NCBI RefSeq assembly: GCF_010731635.1
Contig: NZ_AP022583.1
Span: 2,046,001 to 2,110,000, forward strand
Reading direction: 5' to 3'
DNA from: Mycobacterium noviomagense
GTDB lineage: Bacteria > Actinomycetota > Actinomycetes > Mycobacteriales > Mycobacteriaceae
DNA: 64,000 nucleotides
Below are positions 51,048 through 60,006 of this stretch, piece by piece. The notes below the pieces were generated by a model, which searched no databases, was not told the origin of the DNA, and saw only the letters and a list, made by a program, of their open reading frames with translations. Every line of letters starts with the position of its first letter. Within the stretch, counting starts at the first letter, position 1. A program made the position numbers and the translations under genes.

Positions 51048-52829
51048 TCAGCCCGCCATGCCCTGCAGCCACATCTCCAACACCGCAAGCTGCCAGAGCG
51101 CGTTGGCATCCAGCGTGGTGCGCGTCTTGTTGGGTTCGGCCAGCAGCGCATTCACCGTTTCGGCGCGGTACAGACCCCGCGCGCGAGCAGCGTTGTCGCT
51201 CAATGCCTCCCGAACCATGTCCAGCACCGGCCCATTCAAGTGCCGAATACCCGGCACCGGGAAATAGCCTTTGGTGCGGTCGATCACCTGCGACGGCAGC
51301 AGGGCCCGCGACGCGTCCTTGAGCACACCCTTGCCGTCCGAAGCCAACTTCAATTCCGGAGGACAGGTGGCGGCCAGCTCGACGAAGTCGTGGTCCAAAA
51401 ACGGCACCCGGGCCTCCAGCCCCCACGCCATGGTCATCGTGTCGACGCGCTTGACGGGGTCTTCGACCAGCATCACCTGTGTGTCGAGCCGCAGCGCGGC
51501 GTCCACGGCGGTTTCGGCGCCGGGCGCAGACTGGTGCGCGGTCGCGAACTGACGGCTGACATCGACGTCGATTCCGTACTCGGGTGCAAAGATTTTCATC
51601 ACGTCGCTATGACTGCGGTCGAAAAATACCTTGGCGTATGCCTCGGTGGTCTGCTCGCGTGCGACGTTGGCCAGCGGCGGGTACCAGTTGTATCCGCCCA
51701 AGATCTCGTCGGCGCCCTGGCCGGACTGCACCACCTTGACCGATTTGCTCACTTCCTCCGACAGCAGATAGAACGCCACGCAGTCGTGGCTGACCATCGG
51801 TTCGCTCATGGCGGCAATGGTTTTCGGAACCGCGGGCAGCAGCCGCGAGCTGTCGATATGGATCTTGTGGTGATCGGTCTCGAAGGTCTTGGCGATCAGA
51901 TCCGAGTAGGCGTACTCGTCGCCGGATTCGCCGCCGGCAGAGTCGAACCCGATGGAGAAGGTGGCCAGCCCGTGCTGGCCCTGCTCAGCCAGCAGCGCCA
52001 CCACAATCGAGGAGTCGATGCCGCCGGAAAGCAACACTCCGACCGGCACGTCGGCGACCATCCGTCTGTGTACGGCCGTGCGCAGCGCGTCCATCAGGGC
52101 GTCCTGCCAGTCCCGTTCGGACCAGGATGCGCGATCGGGATCGCGCTCGAAGGCGGGGTTCCAGTAGACGGTGTCGGTGTGGGTGCCGTCGGGCTGGATC
52201 ACCCGGACGGTGGCTGGCGGCAGTTTGCGTACTCCCCGGTAGATCGTGCGGGGCGCGGGCACCACCGAGTGAAAGGTCATGTAGTGGTGCAGCGCGTGAC
52301 GGTCCAGTTCGGTATCCACTTCGCCGGCGTCCAGCAGCGCGCGCACCGCCGAGGCGAACCGCAACCGGCCCGGGGTTTGGGCGAGATACAGCGGCTTGAT
52401 GCCCAGCCGGTCACGGGCCAGGGTCACCACCCCGGAGTCGCGGTCGGCGATCGCGAACGCGAACATCCCTTTGAAGCGTTCCACACAGCGGGTTCCCCAG
52501 CGGTGGAACGCTTTGATCACGACCTCGCTGTCGGCGGTCGAAAAGAATTGGTAGCCAAACTTTTCCAGTTCACGGCGGAGGTCTTGGTAGTTGTAGATGC
52601 AGCCGTTGAAGACCAGCGTCAGCCCCAGGGCGCTGTCCACCATCGGTTGGGCGCCACGCGTGGACAGGTCGATGATCGACAGCCGGCGGTGTCCCAGCGC
52701 GACCGGCCCGTGTGCCACCAGGCCGTCGGAGTCCGGGCCGCGCGACCGCATCGCGTCGGCCATCCGGGCCACCGCAGCAACGTCCGCGGATCGCCCGTCG
52801 AACCGGATCTCACCGCCGATACCGCACAT
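51048..52829 (-). CDS. Asparagine-synthetase-type amidotransferase (AsnO/NAGGN-like)
   Basis: A 593-residue glutamine-dependent amidotransferase. An N-terminal class II glutaminase domain starts at Cys2 (MCGIGGEIRFDGRSADVAAV) and includes SRGPDSDGL, RRLSIIDLST and FNGCIYNYQDLR; a C-terminal PP-loop synthetase domain carries GVLLSGGIDSSIVVALLAE (about 265-283) and VVQSGQGADEILGGYNWYPP (about 365-384). The sequence style is that of TIGR03104, the amidotransferase that caps N-acetylglutaminylglutamine, rather than housekeeping AsnB. It lies 14 bp after the ligase fusion and one base before the S9 peptidase gene, so it probably amidates the ligase product. Confidence 0.92.
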   Translation of the reverse strand: MCGIGGEIRFDGRSADVAAVARMADAMRSRGPDSDGLVAHGPVALGHRRLSIIDLSTRGAQPMVDSALGLTLVFNGCIYNYQDLRRELEKFGYQFFSTADSEVVIKAFHRWGTRCVERFKGMFAFAIADRDSGVVTLARDRLGIKPLYLAQTPGRLRFASAVRALLDAGEVDTELDRHALHHYMTFHSVVPAPRTIYRGVRKLPPATVRVIQPDGTHTDTVYWNPAFERDPDRASWSERDWQDALMDALRTAVHRRMVADVPVGVLLSGGIDSSIVVALLAEQGQHGLATFSIGFDSAGGESGDEYAYSDLIAKTFETDHHKIHIDSSRLLPAVPKTIAAMSEPMVSHDCVAFYLLSEEVSKSVKVVQSGQGADEILGGYNWYPPLANVAREQTTEAYAKVFFDRSHSDVMKIFAPEYGIDVDVSRQFATAHQSAPGAETAVDAALRLDTQVMLVEDPVKRVDTMTMAWGLEARVPFLDHDFVELAATCPPELKLASDGKGVLKDASRALLPSQVIDRTKGYFPVPGIRHLNGPVLDMVREALSDNAARARGLYRAETVNALLAEPNKTRTTLDANALWQLAVLEMWLQGMAG

Positions 52830-52843
52830 TCGTGGCCGCTCCC

Positions 52844-55492
52844 TCAGGCCGGTATCGTCTGGCGGTCGCGGTGTTCCGACGCACCGGTTATCGGTTGAGT
52901 CAAAATCCAGGTGTCCTTACTGCCGCCGCCGGCTGACGAGTTGACGATCCGTGACCCCCTGCTCGCCACCCGCGTCAGCGCGGCGGGCGCGACATGGGCC
53001 GATACCGACCCACTGGGGCGTGCGCGCAAGTGTACGAATGCGCGCAGGTCGACGTGATGCGGGTACATGCCTTCCCCGTCGAAAGTCGGGTGCGTCGACA
53101 GCGCGATCAACTCCTGGGCGATGAAACGCTCTGGCTGCAGCGTCATTTCGCGGCGGCGCGCCTCCAGCGCCGCGTCGCTGGCGTCCGGACCGATCAGCAC
53201 GCCGCTGCCGCCGAGCCCGTCGATCGGCTTGACCACCAACTCGGAGAGGTGGCCCAGCACATAGTCGCGCTGGTCGCGTTCGGCGCAGATCCACGTCCGC
53301 ACTTGCGGCAGCAGCGGCTTCTCGCCGAGGTAGTACTCGATCATCGCGGGCACATACGCGTAGATCGCCTTGTCGTCGGCAACCCCGTTGCCGAGCGCGT
53401 TCACGATGCTCAGATTGCCGCCGATGACCGCGTTGAGCAATCCGGCCCGCAGCGGCCCGCCGTCGTAACCCGTCGAGGACAACAGCATGTCTTCGTCCAT
53501 CCGCGCGTAGACGACGTCGACGGGCCGGGTGCCGGTGCCGATATGACGCACCAGCCTGCGATCGCGCACCGACAGGTCGGACGGCTGCACCAACGGCACG
53601 CCCATCTCGTCCGCGAGGAACCTGTGCTCGAACCAGGCGGAGTCCTTCCAGCCGGCGGACAGCAGCGCGACGGCCGGTGCGCCGGTTGCGTGCGGCGGAC
53701 CCGCCGCGGAGAGGGTTTCCAGCAGCATCTGGGGGACGCGGTCGAGGTCGGCGATCTCCTCTGGGGGCCGCAGTTCGGGCAGGTACTTGCGCATTAACCG
53801 GCGGTTGGCAACCGCGTATGCCACTCCCGACGGCACCCGCAGGTTGTCTTCGAGCACCAGCCAGTGGCCGTCGCCGTCGCAGGCCAGATCGGTTCCGCTG
53901 ATGTGCGCGTGCACGGTGTCACCGGCCAGTCGGCCAGTCGAACGGAACCCGGGTGCGCGGTCCAGGGTCTCCATGCCGATGACCCCGTCGGCGAGAATCT
54001 GCTGAGCCGAATAGATGTCGCGCAGGAATGCGTCCAGCGCGCGGGCGCGCTGCCCGAGGCCGGTGGCCAACCGGTCCCATTCGTCGGCCGCCACCACGCG
54101 AGGCACCAGATCCAGCGGGAACACCTGGGCGCGGCTTTGACCGGTGACGCGGAACGTGATGTCCTCGGCGCGCTGCTCTTGCTCGATAGCGCCCTCCCGC
54201 GAGCGCAAGGCGGCCGCGCCGAGACTCGCCATCGTCTCAAGCACTTTGACGTAAGGGCGCCGCGGACGACCGCCGCCCACCGCTTCGTCATAACTGGCGA
54301 ACACGTCGGCGGCAAGGCCTTGGGCGGAGCGGGCGGTGGGCTGATAACCGAAGAGCAGGCTGGGATCGTCGCCGAGCGCCACACCGGCGCTGCGCCAGCC
54401 TTCGGCGGTCTCGGCGATCAGCTGGTCGACAACGTCGGTGAGCCGGCCGCGGCGGCGCAGGGCGCGGCGCTGGCGCGCCGAGGAAGTACCGGCAACGAGT
54501 GCCTGCTGCGCCAGCTCGTCCAGGATCTCCCAGTCACCGGTCGCCTCGAGCTGTGGCCGCAACGAGCACACCAGGTCGCGCACCACGTCAGCCGCGGGGC
54601 GGGCCCGCGGCCGGCTGACGTCGACCAGCACACCTTCCAGGCCGGAGCGCGCCGCACGCCACAGTGCGGCCCGCTCCAGCGTCGGGGCAATCCGCGTCGG
54701 CGCCGCACCGGCCCGCAAGCCCTCGACCTCGCGCTGCACCAGCCCGCGAAACAGCCCGGCTATCAACACGATTGTGTCCACCAGCGGGCAGCTGTCGCAC
54801 ACCCGAAGTTCCAGTGTGGGCGCCACATTCGACGGGCGGACATCGAAGTAGACCATCCCGGGGTCGCTGATCACTCCGCTGGCGATCAGGTCCGACACCA
54901 GCTTGTCGTAGTCAGCAGCGGAATCCACCGGTGGCGCCGGGCCGGTGGTCGGCCACCGCTGCCAGACCAGGGTGCGCACGCTGGAGTAGCCGGTGTCGGC
55001 GCCGTCGGCCCAAAACGGCGAGCTGACCGAAAGCGCCAGCAGCGTTGGCAGGTGCGGGGCGATCCGGTTGGCTACCTTGACGGCAACATCGCGGTCCTCG
55101 ACGCCGACATGCACCTGGGTGCCGCAGATCAGCTGTTCGCGCGCCAACAGCTGGTAGTCGGCCAGCATCTGCCGATACCTGGCGGTCTGGGTGACTTGCA
55201 TTTCGGCCGGCACCGACAACGGCATCGTGCCGGCCGCCACTATCCCGATGCCGAGTTCGGTTGCGGTCTCGACCAGCACGCGCCGGTGGCGCACCAAGTC
55301 GTCGCGCAAGCCGTCCAGGGTGTCGAAAACCCCGCTACTGACCTCGACGACGCAGCACTGCAACTCGGCGACGAAGTCGTCGGACAATTCGTCCAGCAAC
55401 TCGGGCGCGCGGGCGGTCAGGCGCCTCGTCTTCAGATCGACGAGGTGAAACTCCTCTTCGACACCCATGGTTCGCGGCGGCTCGCGTTGCAC
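52844..55492 (-). CDS. GCS2 carboxylate-amine ligase fused to circularly permuted ATP-grasp
   Basis: An 882-residue two-ligase fusion. Domain 1 (about 8-370) is a YbdK/EgtA-like glutamate-cysteine-ligase-2 fold with TMGVEEEFHLVDLKTRR at the start, CGTQVHVGVEDRDVA (about 125) and NVAPTLELRVCDSCPLVDT (about 225). Domain 2 (about 395-850) is a circularly permuted ATP-grasp with GHWLVLEDNLRVPSGVAYAV (about 540), VVKPIDGLGGSGVLIGP (about 755) and ERFIAQELIALSTHP (about 795). Each domain can join a carboxylate to an amine with ATP. The GTG at 55492 is 7 nt after a TAACAT -10, so the mRNA is probably leaderless. It is the first gene of a four-gene operon. Confidence 0.9.
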   Translation of the reverse strand: MQREPPRTMGVEEEFHLVDLKTRRLTARAPELLDELSDDFVAELQCCVVEVSSGVFDTLDGLRDDLVRHRRVLVETATELGIGIVAAGTMPLSVPAEMQVTQTARYRQMLADYQLLAREQLICGTQVHVGVEDRDVAVKVANRIAPHLPTLLALSVSSPFWADGADTGYSSVRTLVWQRWPTTGPAPPVDSAADYDKLVSDLIASGVISDPGMVYFDVRPSNVAPTLELRVCDSCPLVDTIVLIAGLFRGLVQREVEGLRAGAAPTRIAPTLERAALWRAARSGLEGVLVDVSRPRARPAADVVRDLVCSLRPQLEATGDWEILDELAQQALVAGTSSARQRRALRRRGRLTDVVDQLIAETAEGWRSAGVALGDDPSLLFGYQPTARSAQGLAADVFASYDEAVGGGRPRRPYVKVLETMASLGAAALRSREGAIEQEQRAEDITFRVTGQSRAQVFPLDLVPRVVAADEWDRLATGLGQRARALDAFLRDIYSAQQILADGVIGMETLDRAPGFRSTGRLAGDTVHAHISGTDLACDGDGHWLVLEDNLRVPSGVAYAVANRRLMRKYLPELRPPEEIADLDRVPQMLLETLSAAGPPHATGAPAVALLSAGWKDSAWFEHRFLADEMGVPLVQPSDLSVRDRRLVRHIGTGTRPVDVVYARMDEDMLLSSTGYDGGPLRAGLLNAVIGGNLSIVNALGNGVADDKAIYAYVPAMIEYYLGEKPLLPQVRTWICAERDQRDYVLGHLSELVVKPIDGLGGSGVLIGPDASDAALEARRREMTLQPERFIAQELIALSTHPTFDGEGMYPHHVDLRAFVHLRARPSGSVSAHVAPAALTRVASRGSRIVNSSAGGGSKDTWILTQPITGASEHRDRQTIPA

Positions 55493-56081
55493 TCAGCAAT
55501 GTTAAGCACAAGCGGACCTTTCCGCTTCGTAAACGGACACCAAACCGCCTGCCGGACCCGCGGACCTTTAGGCACGCCAAGGGTGTTACTCAGCGGAAAC
55601 AGCGCGGAAACAATTGCGGCGTCAACGGAGAGATTGGATGAACCATCACAACTGATGCGTCGAGAACCATTGTCTGCCAATAGGATACAAGTTCCGAGCA
55701 TCGCGGTTGTGGGCTGGCTATCCGAATACCCTGTGCCCCTGTATATTTCGGAAGCTTGGACTGGCGACAGGGGCGTTGGTCCGTCGCCGATCCCGTCGTC
55801 CGCAACCGCATGGCGTGGGATGGCTTATGTTGCAGCGATCGTCGGCTACCGCCGCATCGGATCCTTCCCGGTGGTGGCCGGGCAAATCGCGGCCGCTGAT
55901 TTTGGACAGGTTGACCGGGCTACCACCGCGATATTGAAGAAGCGCGGCGCCCGACAATATCGACCGCTTTCCCGGCCCTAACGAGCCGGTCGCCGCCCCG
56001 CTGACCTGCGCAAACGATGTTGTTACCGAACAACTGGCTTGTTCACCGTTTGCTGCGGCACTGGCGGGGTACAGTCCGGGC
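55493..56081. other. 589-bp intergenic region between the amidoligase operon and lipC
   Basis: No convincing gene was found; open frames here have poor codon bias and no recognisable motif. On the minus strand a TAACAT -10 (55499-55504) lies just before the ligase start. GCGGAAACA is repeated at 55595-55603 and near 55604-55612. On the plus strand interlocked inverted repeats at 56019-56044 and a TACAGT -10 (56070-56075) precede lipC. The sequence is less GC-rich than its neighbours. Confidence 0.6.
56019..56044. promoter_or_regulatory. Interlocked inverted repeats upstream of lipC
   Basis: GTTGTT-accg-AACAAC (56019-56034) overlaps GAACAA-ctggc-TTGTTC (56028-56044). The pair lies 38 bp or more before the lipC ATG and just upstream of the TACAGT -10 at 56070-56075. 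It has the look of a tandem operator for a dimeric repressor. Confidence 0.45.
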
Positions 56082-57305
56082 ATGACGGTACGACCGGCGA
56101 CCCGCTATCCCGGCCCTACGATGGCCAGCCGCGTCAAATGGTTGCTGCGGGCGCGTCCCGGCGACTACATGCTCGCGCTAAGCGTTGCGTCAGCTTCGCT
56201 GCCTGTGGTGGGCAAGCATCTGGAGCCGCTGGGCGGCGTCACCGCGATGGGTGTCTGGGGCTGCCGGATATTGCCGGAATTCGCCTCCACCACCGCCAAG
56301 GCGTGGCTGACGCCCGGTATCACCGAGATCCGTCGCCGCGACCGTGACAAGACCCAAGCGGTCTCCGAAGCAGCGCTGCGTGGCATCATCCCCAGCGACG
56401 ACCTGGCCATCGACTGGCCCGCGCCGCACCGAACGCCGCCGATTTGGCGAGCGCTGCAACATCGCCGACACCTGTACCGCGGCTCCGTGCGGTACGGCGA
56501 GCACCCCGCCCAGCTGCTGGACGTGTGGCGCTGCAAGGACCTGCCCACTCAGCCCGCGCCGGTCCTGATCTTCGTGCCGGGTGGCGCCTGGATCCAGGGC
56601 AGCCGCTCCCTGCAGGGCTATTCGCTGATGTCACACCTGGCCGAACTGGGCTGGGTGTGCCTGTCAGTGGGCTACCGGGTCTCGCCGCACCACCGCTGGC
56701 CGGCCCACATCGTGGACGTCAAAACCGCGATCGCGTGGGCGCGGGCGAACGTGGACAAATTCGGCGGCGACCGCAATTTCATTGCGGTGGCAGGATGTTC
56801 TGCCGGCGGGCACCTCGCCGCGCTGGCCGGGCTGACCGGCAATGACCCGGAGTTGCGGGCCGCGCTTCCCGAAGGTTCCGACACAGCGGTCGACGCCGTC
56901 GTCGGGATCTACGGCCGCTACGACTGGGAAGATCGCTCCACGGCTGAGCGGGTCCGCTTCGTGGACTTCCTGGAGCGCGTGGTGGTCAAGCAACGGATCG
57001 CGCGTCACCCCGATGTGTTCCGCAAGGCTTCCCCGATCGCGCGGGTGCACCCGAAAGCGCCGCCCTTCTTGGTGATTCACGGCAGCAAGGACACCGTCAT
57101 CCCCGTGGAGCAAGCACGCAGCTTCGTCGAGCGGCTGCGCTCGGTCTCGCATTCCCCGGTCAGCTACATGGAGCTTCCCGGGGCGGGGCACGGGTTCGAT
57201 TTGACCGACGGTGCCCGCACCGGCGCGATGGCCACGGCTGTCGGGCTGTTCCTCAACCAGGTCCACCGCAACCGGCCGCCGATTGGGGCCAAAGAGGTTA
57301 TTTGA
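56082..57305 (+). CDS. lipC: Cell-surface esterase/lipase LipC
   Basis: A 407-residue alpha/beta hydrolase, against 403 in Rv0220 LipC, a short-chain esterase found at the cell surface. The oxyanion motif is FVPGGAWIQGSRS (about 168-180), the nucleophile elbow VAGCSAGGHLAALAG (Ser about 245), the Asp VIHGSKDTVIPVEQ (about 335) and the His GAGHGFDLTDG (about 370). An amphipathic hydrophobic N-terminus (YMLALSVASASLPVVG) may tether it to the membrane. TACAGT at 56070-56075 lies 6 nt before the ATG, so the mRNA is probably leaderless. The wax ester synthase follows within about 45 bp. Confidence 0.94.
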   Translation: MTVRPATRYPGPTMASRVKWLLRARPGDYMLALSVASASLPVVGKHLEPLGGVTAMGVWGCRILPEFASTTAKAWLTPGITEIRRRDRDKTQAVSEAALRGIIPSDDLAIDWPAPHRTPPIWRALQHRRHLYRGSVRYGEHPAQLLDVWRCKDLPTQPAPVLIFVPGGAWIQGSRSLQGYSLMSHLAELGWVCLSVGYRVSPHHRWPAHIVDVKTAIAWARANVDKFGGDRNFIAVAGCSAGGHLAALAGLTGNDPELRAALPEGSDTAVDAVVGIYGRYDWEDRSTAERVRFVDFLERVVVKQRIARHPDVFRKASPIARVHPKAPPFLVIHGSKDTVIPVEQARSFVERLRSVSHSPVSYMELPGAGHGFDLTDGARTGAMATAVGLFLNQVHRNRPPIGAKEVI

Positions 57306-57348
57306 CCGCGGCCCGAATGTAAGGTCCGTGCATGAGGAAGGCGCGACC

Positions 57349-58767
57349 GTGAAACGGCTGAGCGGGTGGGACGCGGTACTGCTGTACAGCGAAACGCCGA
57401 ACGTCCACATGCACACGATCAAGGTCGGGGTGATCGAGCTGGACCCGGACCGGCGTGACTTCGGCATCGACGAATTCCGGCGGGTCATCCATAGTCGGCT
57501 CTACAAGCTCGAGCCGTTCTGCTACGAGCTGGTGGAGATCCCGTACAAGTTGCACCACCCGATGTGGCGGGAGAACTGCGACGTCGACCTGACCTACCAC
57601 ATCCGCCCGTGGCGGCTGCCGGCCCCGGGAGGGCGCCGCGAGCTCGACGAGGCCATCGGCCAGATCGCCAGCACCCCGCTGGACCGCAGTCGCCCGCTGT
57701 GGGAGATGTACTTCGTCGAGGGCCTGGCCAACAACCGGATAGCGGTGGTGGGCAAGATCCACCACGCGCTCGCCGACGGCGTGGCCTCGGCCAACCTGTT
57801 GGCCCGCGGGATGGACCTCCAGCCGAACTTCGAGCCCTCTCGCCGCTCGTATGAGGCGGACCCCGCACCGACCAGGGGGCAGCTGTTGCGCTCGGCATTC
57901 GGCGATCATCTGCGACATGTCGGCCGGCTTCCGCGCACCATCGGCTACACCACGCAGGGGTTGGCCCGGGTGCGCCGCAGCTCCCGCAAACTGTCGCCGG
58001 AACTCACTCGGCCGTTCACGCCGCCACCGACGTTCATCAACCACATGCTCACTCCCGAGCGCAAATTCGCCAGCGCGACTTTGGCGTTGGCTGATGTCAA
58101 GGAGACCGGCAAGTCGCTCGGCGCCACGATCAACGACATGGTGCTGGCCATGTCAGCCGGGGCGCTGCGCACCCTGCTGCTGCGCTATGACGGCAACGCT
58201 GACCATCCGTTGCTGGCGTCGGTGCCGGTGAGCTTCGACTTCTCCCCGGAGCGGGTTTCCGGCAACTACTTCACCGGGATGCTGGTGGCGCTGCCCGTCG
58301 ACCTCGAGGACCCGTTGGAGCGGACGCGGCTGTGCCATGAAAACGCTGTGTCCGCCAAGGAAAGTCACCAGCTGATGGGACCAGAGCTGGTCAGCCGCTG
58401 GGCCGCCTACTTCCCGCCGGCACCGACCGAGGCTTTCTTCCGGTGGCTGGCCGGCCGCGACGGGCAGAACAAAATCCTGAACCTGAACATCTCCAATGTT
58501 CCCGGTCCGCGCGAGCGCGGCCGGGTCGGCGGTGCGCTGGTCACCGAAATCTATTCGGTGGGACCGCTGACTGCCGGCAGCGGGCTGAACATCACCGTGT
58601 GGAGTTATGTCGATCAGCTCAACATCTCGGTGCTGACCGATGGTGCCACCCTCAAGGACCCTCACGAGGTGACCGACGCGATGATCGATACCTTCGTGGA
58701 AATACGCAGGGCTGCAGGGCTTTCCGAAAAGCTGACCGTTGTCGAGACCGCGATGGCGCAGGCCTAG
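57349..58767 (+). CDS. Wax ester synthase/diacylglycerol acyltransferase (WS/DGAT), Rv0221-like
   Basis: Makes triacylglycerol or wax esters from acyl-CoA and diacylglycerol or a fatty alcohol, at the membrane. It is 472 residues, against 469 in Rv0221. The catalytic motif HHALADG is in GKIHHALADGVASANLL (about residue 137). NDMVLAMSAGALRTLLLRYD (about 265) and the C-terminal NLNISNVPGPRERGRVGGAL (about 380) are family hallmarks. The GTG at 57349 (VKRLSGWDAVLL) is 7 nt after AGGAAGG and matches the homologue start. Its stop overlaps the convergent lipO-like gene by four bases (CTAG). Confidence 0.95.
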   Translation: MKRLSGWDAVLLYSETPNVHMHTIKVGVIELDPDRRDFGIDEFRRVIHSRLYKLEPFCYELVEIPYKLHHPMWRENCDVDLTYHIRPWRLPAPGGRRELDEAIGQIASTPLDRSRPLWEMYFVEGLANNRIAVVGKIHHALADGVASANLLARGMDLQPNFEPSRRSYEADPAPTRGQLLRSAFGDHLRHVGRLPRTIGYTTQGLARVRRSSRKLSPELTRPFTPPPTFINHMLTPERKFASATLALADVKETGKSLGATINDMVLAMSAGALRTLLLRYDGNADHPLLASVPVSFDFSPERVSGNYFTGMLVALPVDLEDPLERTRLCHENAVSAKESHQLMGPELVSRWAAYFPPAPTEAFFRWLAGRDGQNKILNLNISNVPGPRERGRVGGALVTEIYSVGPLTAGSGLNITVWSYVDQLNISVLTDGATLKDPHEVTDAMIDTFVEIRRAAGLSEKLTVVETAMAQA

Positions 58768-59999
58768 CGGCGCGACGTCGCGTAGACCCACGACAGAAAA
58801 CGCCCAATCGCCGTAGCGCTGTGGCGGGCGCGGGGGGACCCGAAAATGTCGAAAGCGTGCTGGGCGCCCGGCAATTCCGCATAGGCGACGGGCGAGGTCG
58901 ACACCTCGCGCAGTGCACTGACGAAATCACGCGCCTCGGACACCGGAATCAGCGAGTCATCGCGCCCGTGCAGCACGAAAAACGGTGGCGCACCCGAGGA
59001 TAAGCGTTTGATCGGCGACGCGTCGAGAAATATCTGCGGATCATCGGCTCGTCGGCGCTTGACGACGAACCGCTCCAGAAACGCGATGAACTCGGCTCGT
59101 CCCGCGCCGTCCGTGGAGAACCAGTCATAGCGCCCGTACACCGGCACCGCAGCCACCACCGAGATGTCGACGTCGGCGAACCCGGGCTGGAACCGCGGAT
59201 CGTTGGGCGTCAGCGCTGCCAGCGCTGCCAGGTGTCCGCCCGCCGACTCGCCGGTGAGCACCACGAAGTTCGGATCGCCGCCGGCGTCGGCGATGTTCTG
59301 CTTGACCCAGGCCAATGCCCGCTTGACGTCGACGATGTGATCCGGCCAGGTGTGCGCCGGGCTGACCCGGTAGTCGATCGACACGCATACCCAGCCGCTC
59401 GCGGCGAGATATCCCAACAGCGGGTAGCCCTGCCCGCGCCGCCAGCCCAACACCCACGCCCCGCCCGGGATGTGCACCAGCACCGGTGCGTGTCCGTCGC
59501 GCGGCAGGTCGCGGCGGCGCCAGATGTCGAGCGTGTTCGCGCGGCCATGCGGACCATAGCGGACAGTGGCCGTTTTCTCCACATATGTGCGGCGGGCCAA
59601 GCCGGTGCGCAACACACCTGTCGGGCGCGCTATGCGCGTGGCCGTATTCGATTGGACCGCACGGTAATCCGGGCCTAGCGCGTCACGCAGTGCCGCGTCG
59701 AGATACGGTGCCGACCGGACACCGCGGCGGTGGATGACCCACAACATCACCCATGCGACCACGGTCAGGCACAAGGCCAGACGACCCGGCACGCCGGCGA
59801 AGTCGCCGCGGCGGGCGCGGCGCAGCGCGTCGAGCAGCGAGCCGCCCAGCAGCCACGGCGCCAGCTCGGTGGTGGGCCAGCCCACCGCGAACACCGGAAT
59901 CGTGACGTAGCCCTGGCGTGCCAGCGGCCGTAATCCGTTGGCGGCGTTGGCCAGTTCGGCGGCCGCGCGAAGCACGGTGCGGCTCGGATGGGTTGTCAC
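58764..59999 (-). CDS. Alpha/beta-hydrolase lipase, LipO (Rv1426c)-like
   Basis: A 411-residue esterase related to LipC. One transmembrane helix (about 75-95, LALCLTVVAWVMLWVIHR) anchors it, and the hydrolase domain follows. The oxyanion motif is HIPGGAWVLGWRRG (about 178-191), the nucleophile elbow LTGESAGGHLAALAAL (Ser about 252), the Asp VLHGRDDSLIPVSEA (about 345) and the His GAQHAFDIFG (about 380). The GTG at 59999 is 7 nt after the fadD12-like stop; frames further upstream overlap that gene. Gene order with the FadD12-like ligase and the acyltransferase matches Rv1426c-Rv1428c. Confidence 0.88.
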   Translation of the reverse strand: MTTHPSRTVLRAAAELANAANGLRPLARQGYVTIPVFAVGWPTTELAPWLLGGSLLDALRRARRGDFAGVPGRLALCLTVVAWVMLWVIHRRGVRSAPYLDAALRDALGPDYRAVQSNTATRIARPTGVLRTGLARRTYVEKTATVRYGPHGRANTLDIWRRRDLPRDGHAPVLVHIPGGAWVLGWRRGQGYPLLGYLAASGWVCVSIDYRVSPAHTWPDHIVDVKRALAWVKQNIADAGGDPNFVVLTGESAGGHLAALAALTPNDPRFQPGFADVDISVVAAVPVYGRYDWFSTDGAGRAEFIAFLERFVVKRRRADDPQIFLDASPIKRLSSGAPPFFVLHGRDDSLIPVSEARDFVSALREVSTSPVAYAELPGAQHAFDIFGSPRARHSATAIGRFLSWVYATSRR

Positions 60000-60006
60000 G
60001 AAGCCG

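Noticed and set aside
51039-52898. A 619-codon plus-strand open frame.
   Set aside because: It is antisense to the amidotransferase gene, whose motifs (Cys2 glutaminase, SGGIDSS) are clear.
53864-55981. A 705-codon plus-strand open frame.
   Set aside because: It runs antisense to the GCS2/ATP-grasp gene, has no recognisable domain, and arises from the high GC content. Its last part in the intergenic region also has no motif.
55718-56083. A 121-codon minus-strand frame between the amidoligase operon and lipC.
   Set aside because: No ribosome-binding site, no motif, poor codon bias, and it overlaps the lipC promoter.
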